This document shows, in pieces, positions 60,356 through 64,000 of a stretch of 64,000 nt of DNA. The DNA is from Sporosarcina sp. ACRSM (lineage in GTDB: Bacteria > Bacillota > Bacilli > Bacillales_A > Planococcaceae), in NCBI RefSeq assembly GCF_022346545.1, contig NZ_JAKRNU010000011.1, positions 62,001-126,000 of the forward strand. Reading direction: 5' to 3'. The position numbers were made by a program, and so were the translations under genes. Each line of letters opens with the position of its first letter. Within the stretch, counting starts at the first letter, position 1. Under the pieces are notes generated by a model. It was given only the letters and a program-made list of their open reading frames with translations, made no database searches and was not told the origin of the DNA.

Positions 60356-62806
60356 TTGAAAATACGAAGCATTAAATTCTGGATGATGATTTTAATTTTG
60401 CTAATGTGCGCCACAACGATGTCGTTATTCACGTTCTTATCTCAAAAGAATTTGAATGAAAGCCTTGAAAAAATGTATAAAAACGAATCAGAATCGATTT
60501 TGACACACACATTGTTATCCTTTGAACATAGACTGTCCACTGTAGAAGATACGTTAGAACAACTTCGGCAATCACTTCTCGCGCTGAGTAAGTATCCAAG
60601 CGAAAAAGAGGAGATTGCCGCTTTCATCCAAGAACGGCAACAAAGTTTTCCTGTTAATGGACATATTATATACGGTTTGGAAAATGGAGATGTCTATCAA
60701 GGATTCGTTGATAAAATTCCGGATAGTTATAACCCTGTCGCTGAAGATTGGTATCAGTTCGCACTTAAAAACCCTAGTGAAGTATTTTGGACAGAACCGT
60801 ATCTTGATTTTATAACGCAAGAAATCATCATTACTGCATCTAAGCCCATCATTACTCCTGAAGGGGTTCAAGGTGTCGTTGCGATCGACTTGAATCTAGC
60901 AGAGTTGAGTAATCAAATTAGTAACGCCAAAATCGGTGAAGACGGATTGGTCATGTTAATCAGTCGCAATGGCACCATTTTAGCCAACCGAGAACATCAT
61001 ATGATCGGTGAGTTGCCATTCGGTGCACAATTTGCATCGATACGGGAAGCGTCACAGAGAGAATATATCCCGTATCTCATTCAGGGCAAAGACTATCTTT
61101 TACGTTCCGATACGATTGGACAAAATGGCATGAGTATTATGGCCGCCATCAGTGAGAAAGAAATTGCTCAAAACCTCTTCATGCAGCAATTGCCTATTGT
61201 CATGAGTGGATTGCTTTGCTTCCTATTATTCGGATTCATTGCCTATTTGGTTGCGTTAAGAGGGGTTCGTCCACTCAAAAATCTCGGCTCGCTCATGGCT
61301 TCCGTGGAAAACGGGGATTATGATGTCCATGCCAAAGCAAATGATTACACCGAAATTGCACGCCTTTCAGCTGGATTCAACGCGATGATCCAGGCAATCA
61401 AAAAGCGTGATCAAGAACTCTTGATTTCCAATCGTGAACTGATCGCCGCAGAAGAAAAGTTACGTGGTAAATATGTAGAACTGAAAGAGTCTCAAAAAAT
61501 ATTAAAGGCAAGAGAAGAAAAAATCGAACAGTTGGCATCTAGAGATTCACTCACGGGATTGTTAAATCGAAGAAGTTTACAAGAAACATTAACGGCATCA
61601 CTTGAGCGCGAACAAAATGAGCACCTAAAAGCTGTCGTTTTCTTGGATTTGGACAATTTTAAAATGGTAAATGATTCACTGGGCCACACATTCGGGGATC
61701 AGTTAATCGTCGAAGTGTCCCAAAAACTGACTTCGTTATCCCCTCAACAGAAGGAGGTCGCTCGAATTAGTGGAGATGAATTTATCGTATTGCTTCATGA
61801 TGTAGAGTCCTTCGAGCATGCCGAGAACGTTGCAGAAGAAATCGTCCGTCTATTTGACGTACCCATTACCGTCGGATCGCGATTGCTCAACGTGACCGCC
61901 AGCGTCGGCGTGGCGCTGTATCCACTGCATGGTGAAACGGCAGAAGAATTATTGAAAGCCGCGGATATGGCCATGTATCGGGCAAAAAGTTTAGGGAAAA
62001 ATGGCTACCGGCTCTTTGATGAAGGGATTCAACGGGACATTGAGGAAAAACTGAAAATAGAGCGGGGAATTCGTGAAGCCTTGAACAATCATGAATTCGA
62101 GTTATTTTTTCAACCATTGTATAACACGGTTGAAGGGAGAAGTACAAGCGTTGAAGCGCTCTTAAGAAACCATTCACCGGCTCTTTCTGAATACAATACG
62201 TTCCAAATCATTCAAACAGCTGAAATGACAGGACAAATTGTCGACATCGATAAGTGGGTATTAGCAGAAGCATGCCATGCAGTTCAGAGGATGAATGACA
62301 TGATGAAGCAACCGATGCGTGTCGCCGTTAATATTTCCGCGATTCATATTATGCAACATGATTTTGTAGCTGGCGTCAAGCAAATCGTGGAAGACTCCGG
62401 CATTTCGCCCGAATGGCTTGAACTGGAAATCACGGAAACGTCCATGATGAATTCCTTTGACTCCAATAAGCTCAAATTAGAAGAACTGCGGGAAATGGGG
62501 ATTTCCATTCATCTTGATGATTTTGGAACGGGTTACTCTTCCTTAAGTTATTTAAACAGTCTACCAATCGATCATGTAAAGATCGATAAAAGCTTTGTTG
62601 ACGAAATGCTCCACTCAGAGAAAAATCGTAAGTTTATTGAAACCATCATTAAATTAGCGCATACGATCGGCTTACAAGTTGTGGCTGAAGGTGTAGAACA
62701 TGAGGAACAGTTTGAAATGCTCGAACGCTTTAACTGTGAATTGATCCAAGGTTATTACATCAGTAAGCCGGTAAATTTCGAGGAAATTATCCGTATTCTC
62801 CAATAG
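60356..62806 (+). CDS. dCache-HAMP-GGDEF-EAL cyclic-di-GMP enzyme
   Basis: 816 residues. N-terminal membrane helix (about 8-28), extracellular double-Cache sensor (about 35-270), second helix (about 275-297), HAMP (about 298-352), short coiled coil, GGDEF (about 385-545: SRDSLTGLLNRRSL, then RISGDEFIVLLHDVE, i.e. SGDEF instead of GGDEF) and EAL (about 560-805: VEALLRNHSP and DDFGTGYSSLSYLNSLPIDHVKIDKSF). The first glycine of the active-site loop is Ser; several SGDEF proteins are active, so activity is likely but not proven. The EAL motif is EALLR with the other catalytic residues visible. The Cache lacks the Arg of the amino-acid motif seen in the neighbouring chemoreceptor (AEDWYQ). TTG start behind GGAGGTGAG. 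Confidence 0.9.
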   Translation: MKIRSIKFWMMILILLMCATTMSLFTFLSQKNLNESLEKMYKNESESILTHTLLSFEHRLSTVEDTLEQLRQSLLALSKYPSEKEEIAAFIQERQQSFPVNGHIIYGLENGDVYQGFVDKIPDSYNPVAEDWYQFALKNPSEVFWTEPYLDFITQEIIITASKPIITPEGVQGVVAIDLNLAELSNQISNAKIGEDGLVMLISRNGTILANREHHMIGELPFGAQFASIREASQREYIPYLIQGKDYLLRSDTIGQNGMSIMAAISEKEIAQNLFMQQLPIVMSGLLCFLLFGFIAYLVALRGVRPLKNLGSLMASVENGDYDVHAKANDYTEIARLSAGFNAMIQAIKKRDQELLISNRELIAAEEKLRGKYVELKESQKILKAREEKIEQLASRDSLTGLLNRRSLQETLTASLEREQNEHLKAVVFLDLDNFKMVNDSLGHTFGDQLIVEVSQKLTSLSPQQKEVARISGDEFIVLLHDVESFEHAENVAEEIVRLFDVPITVGSRLLNVTASVGVALYPLHGETAEELLKAADMAMYRAKSLGKNGYRLFDEGIQRDIEEKLKIERGIREALNNHEFELFFQPLYNTVEGRSTSVEALLRNHSPALSEYNTFQIIQTAEMTGQIVDIDKWVLAEACHAVQRMNDMMKQPMRVAVNISAIHIMQHDFVAGVKQIVEDSGISPEWLELEITETSMMNSFDSNKLKLEELREMGISIHLDDFGTGYSSLSYLNSLPIDHVKIDKSFVDEMLHSEKNRKFIETIIKLAHTIGLQVVAEGVEHEEQFEMLERFNCELIQGYYISKPVNFEEIIRILQ

Positions 62807-62814
62807 CATACATG

Positions 62815-62855
62815 AAAAATGCCAGGTATCCGACAATGGATATCTGGCATTTTTA
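62815..62855. terminator. Intrinsic terminator, convergent
   Basis: AAAAATGCCAGGTATCC pairs with GGATATCTGGCATTTTT with one G-T position. Same family of sequences as the GGTACC terminators. Between the c-di-GMP gene and yitT. Confidence 0.85.
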
Positions 62856-62887
62856 TGCGTCCGCTGGAGACAATAACTATCAAACCT

Positions 62888-63763
62888 TTAATGAATATCC
62901 CTCTTCTTAAAGTTGCCGCCCTTCACTTCTGCCACATCATACACCGCCACAAAAGCTTGCGGATCGATTTCGTAAATGATTTCTTTCATTTTGCTATCCT
63001 CTAGACGGTTGATAATACATGTAATTTCTTTGAACGTGGCGCTTGAATAGCCTCCTTCAATGACGTTATACGTTGCACTGCGTCCTAAGCGATCCCGTAT
63101 CGTTTCCACCATTATCTCCGGTTCACTTGTAATGATTTTAAACGTCTTCGATCCACTTAAACCTTCTTCAACAGTATGAATCACTTTGGAAGCGATAAAA
63201 TAGGCGATTCCTGACATGAAAGCCCCTTGCAGACCAAAGACGAAAGAGACGACAATAAAGACAAATAAGTTTAAAAATAAGATGAGATCACTCGTCCCAA
63301 ACGGTAATTTTCGTGCAAGCAGGACAGCTAACATATCAATCCCATCCAACGCACCGCCATTTCGCAATGCAAGCCCCATCCCAAAACCGATAATAATACC
63401 GCCGACAACTGTTACTAACAATGTATCCCCTTCAATAATCGTAGGGATGTGATGCATCACGCTCGTTCCGTAGGCGAGTGAAGCGATGCCGAGCACAGAA
63501 TACAACGCGAAGCTTTTTCCTATTTGTTTATATCCTAAAAATACAAACGGTATATTGAGAACAGCAATTAATACACCTAACGGCAATCCGAATAATTGAG
63601 AACCAACGATGCTTAGCCCCGTTACACCTCCGTCTGACACGTTATTCGGGATTAAGATCGCCTCAAGTCCATAGGCGGTAATAAATGCTCCAAGGATCAC
63701 TGCAATCGCACGTGACGCTCTTTTAAAATTCTTTGTTCTTTTGGGCTTTGTCATTTCAGCCAT
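62888..63763 (-). CDS. yitT: YitT-family membrane protein with C-terminal DUF2179 domain
   Basis: 291 residues from the ATG at 63763, behind GGAGGAAATGAT. Five to six hydrophobic segments (about 15-170) with the YitT motif GLEAILIPNNVSDGGVTGLSIV, then a cytoplasmic DUF2179 domain (about 200-285; FKIITSEPEIMVETIRDRLGRSATYN). The family forms uncharacterised membrane proteins, widely conserved in Bacillales, with a ligand-binding-like cytosolic domain. Transport role suspected, not shown. Transcribed leftward; the promoter region 63764-63880 is short. Confidence 0.9.
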   Translation of the reverse strand: MAEMTKPKRTKNFKRASRAIAVILGAFITAYGLEAILIPNNVSDGGVTGLSIVGSQLFGLPLGVLIAVLNIPFVFLGYKQIGKSFALYSVLGIASLAYGTSVMHHIPTIIEGDTLLVTVVGGIIIGFGMGLALRNGGALDGIDMLAVLLARKLPFGTSDLILFLNLFVFIVVSFVFGLQGAFMSGIAYFIASKVIHTVEEGLSGSKTFKIITSEPEIMVETIRDRLGRSATYNVIEGGYSSATFKEITCIINRLEDSKMKEIIYEIDPQAFVAVYDVAEVKGGNFKKRDIH

Positions 63764-63881
63764 ATCATTTCCTCCAGCCTTCATTTGAATTGAATTCGTA
63801 ACCTTTCTCACAGTTGGATCAAGATCTTCCCCAAAGGTTTGAAATATCTATGTTGTTTATACGAGTGAAAGGGGTGAGAGG

Positions 63882-63986
63882 TTGCAAAAAATTTCACTAA
63901 GTAAATCGATGACCATATTACAAAATCCTCATTTATTCAAATGTCTTCCTGAATTTACATTCTTCCAATTAGGATGCGATTTTTAG
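63882..63986 (+). CDS. Possible small ORF, doubtful
   Basis: TTG start behind AAAGGGGTGAGAGG, 34 codons, stop at 63984-63986. No family is recognised and 34 residues is very short; it could be a remnant or the 5' end of a gene broken at its stop. Reported only because the ribosome site is good. The remaining 14 bases to the window edge show nothing. Confidence 0.25.
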   Translation: MQKISLSKSMTILQNPHLFKCLPEFTFFQLGCDF

Positions 63987-64000
63987 TTGTTATCATGCAA

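Noticed and set aside
63882-63986. Calling the 34-codon ORF as a real gene with function
   Set aside because: Too short and without recognisable family; listed only as doubtful.
1-64000. tRNA, rRNA or tmRNA genes
   Set aside because: I saw no cloverleaf with conserved GGTTCRAATCC-type T arm, and no rRNA sequences.
1-64000. Autonomous transposons or integrated phage
   Set aside because: No transposase, integrase, capsid or terminase gene is readable; the structured repeats have no ORF.

Overview
The window looks like chromosomal DNA of a low-GC Gram-positive spore-former relative (Bacillales, probably Planococcaceae, Sporosarcina- or Lysinibacillus-like). The reasons are strong AGGAGG-type ribosome sites, many TTG and GTG starts, sigma-A promoters, CcpA cre sites, an S-box riboswitch, an S-layer-homology (SLH) surface protein style, and Bacillus-type gene orders (ycsFGI-kipIA-kipR, hexuronate genes, yngJ-I-H-HB). 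This placement is inference; no rRNA or tRNA gene is present. I see no prophage, no CRISPR array and no transposase gene.

Layout. 1-6.6 kb: a drug/metabolite exporter and an IclR regulator, then a split, divergently transcribed 5-oxoproline (pyroglutamate) degradation locus (pxpBC leftward; pxpA, an NRAMP-like carrier and a DUF1445 protein rightward) with paired TTCCG/CGGAA palindromes and a cre site between. 6.6-9 kb: a polar amino-acid ABC transporter. 9.2-13.1 kb: a structured repeat, a 2-hydroxyacid dehydrogenase, a small AlbA_2 protein and an SLH protein. 13.2-25 kb: a luciferase-like oxidoreductase, then one long leftward sugar-acid locus, kdgK-kdgA-uxuA-uxuB-lacI-yjmD-gntP-gntK-gnd, which turns hexuronate intermediates into KDG/KDPG and gluconate into ribulose-5-phosphate. 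Its leader has a sigma-A promoter, two LacI-type operators, a cre site and an inserted structured repeat. 25-31 kb: small hypotheticals, a zinc-ribbon/HhH protein, an RNase H-like protein and a CcpA-controlled nucleoside salvage operon (nupC, nucleoside hydrolase, ribokinase). 31-39 kb: DinB and SRPBCC proteins, an S-box-controlled metQ-metN-metI operon, an FMN hydroxy-acid oxidase, an OsmC protein and a Fur-controlled siderophore-binding lipoprotein. 39-45 kb: hypotheticals, two structured repeats, a SUKH protein, an MFS exporter and an M20 amidohydrolase. 45-52 kb: an acyl-CoA dehydrogenase / acyl-CoA synthetase / biotin carboxylase / biotin carrier operon divergent from a GAF-PucR regulator. 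52-64 kb: acetyltransferase, repeat, LysR with its divergent exporter, a second SLH protein, and a signalling island (dCache chemoreceptor, PhnD-like binding protein, dCache-HAMP-GGDEF-EAL), ending with a YitT membrane protein.

Most unusual content. Five intergenic copies of a modular, heavily folded repeat (9278-9530, 24722-24919, 40648-40804, 41248-41443, 52850-53194) carry no ORF. They share a 3' module (GGTGGGAGTCTT..CTGC....GATAAA). Comparing copies shows compensatory base changes in several stems while the loops stay constant. This suggests selection on an RNA or single-stranded-DNA fold, perhaps a non-autonomous IS200/IS605-type or omega-RNA-like element. One copy lies inside the untranslated leader of the sugar-acid operon, between two operator copies, and two copies begin exactly at stop codons of unrelated genes.
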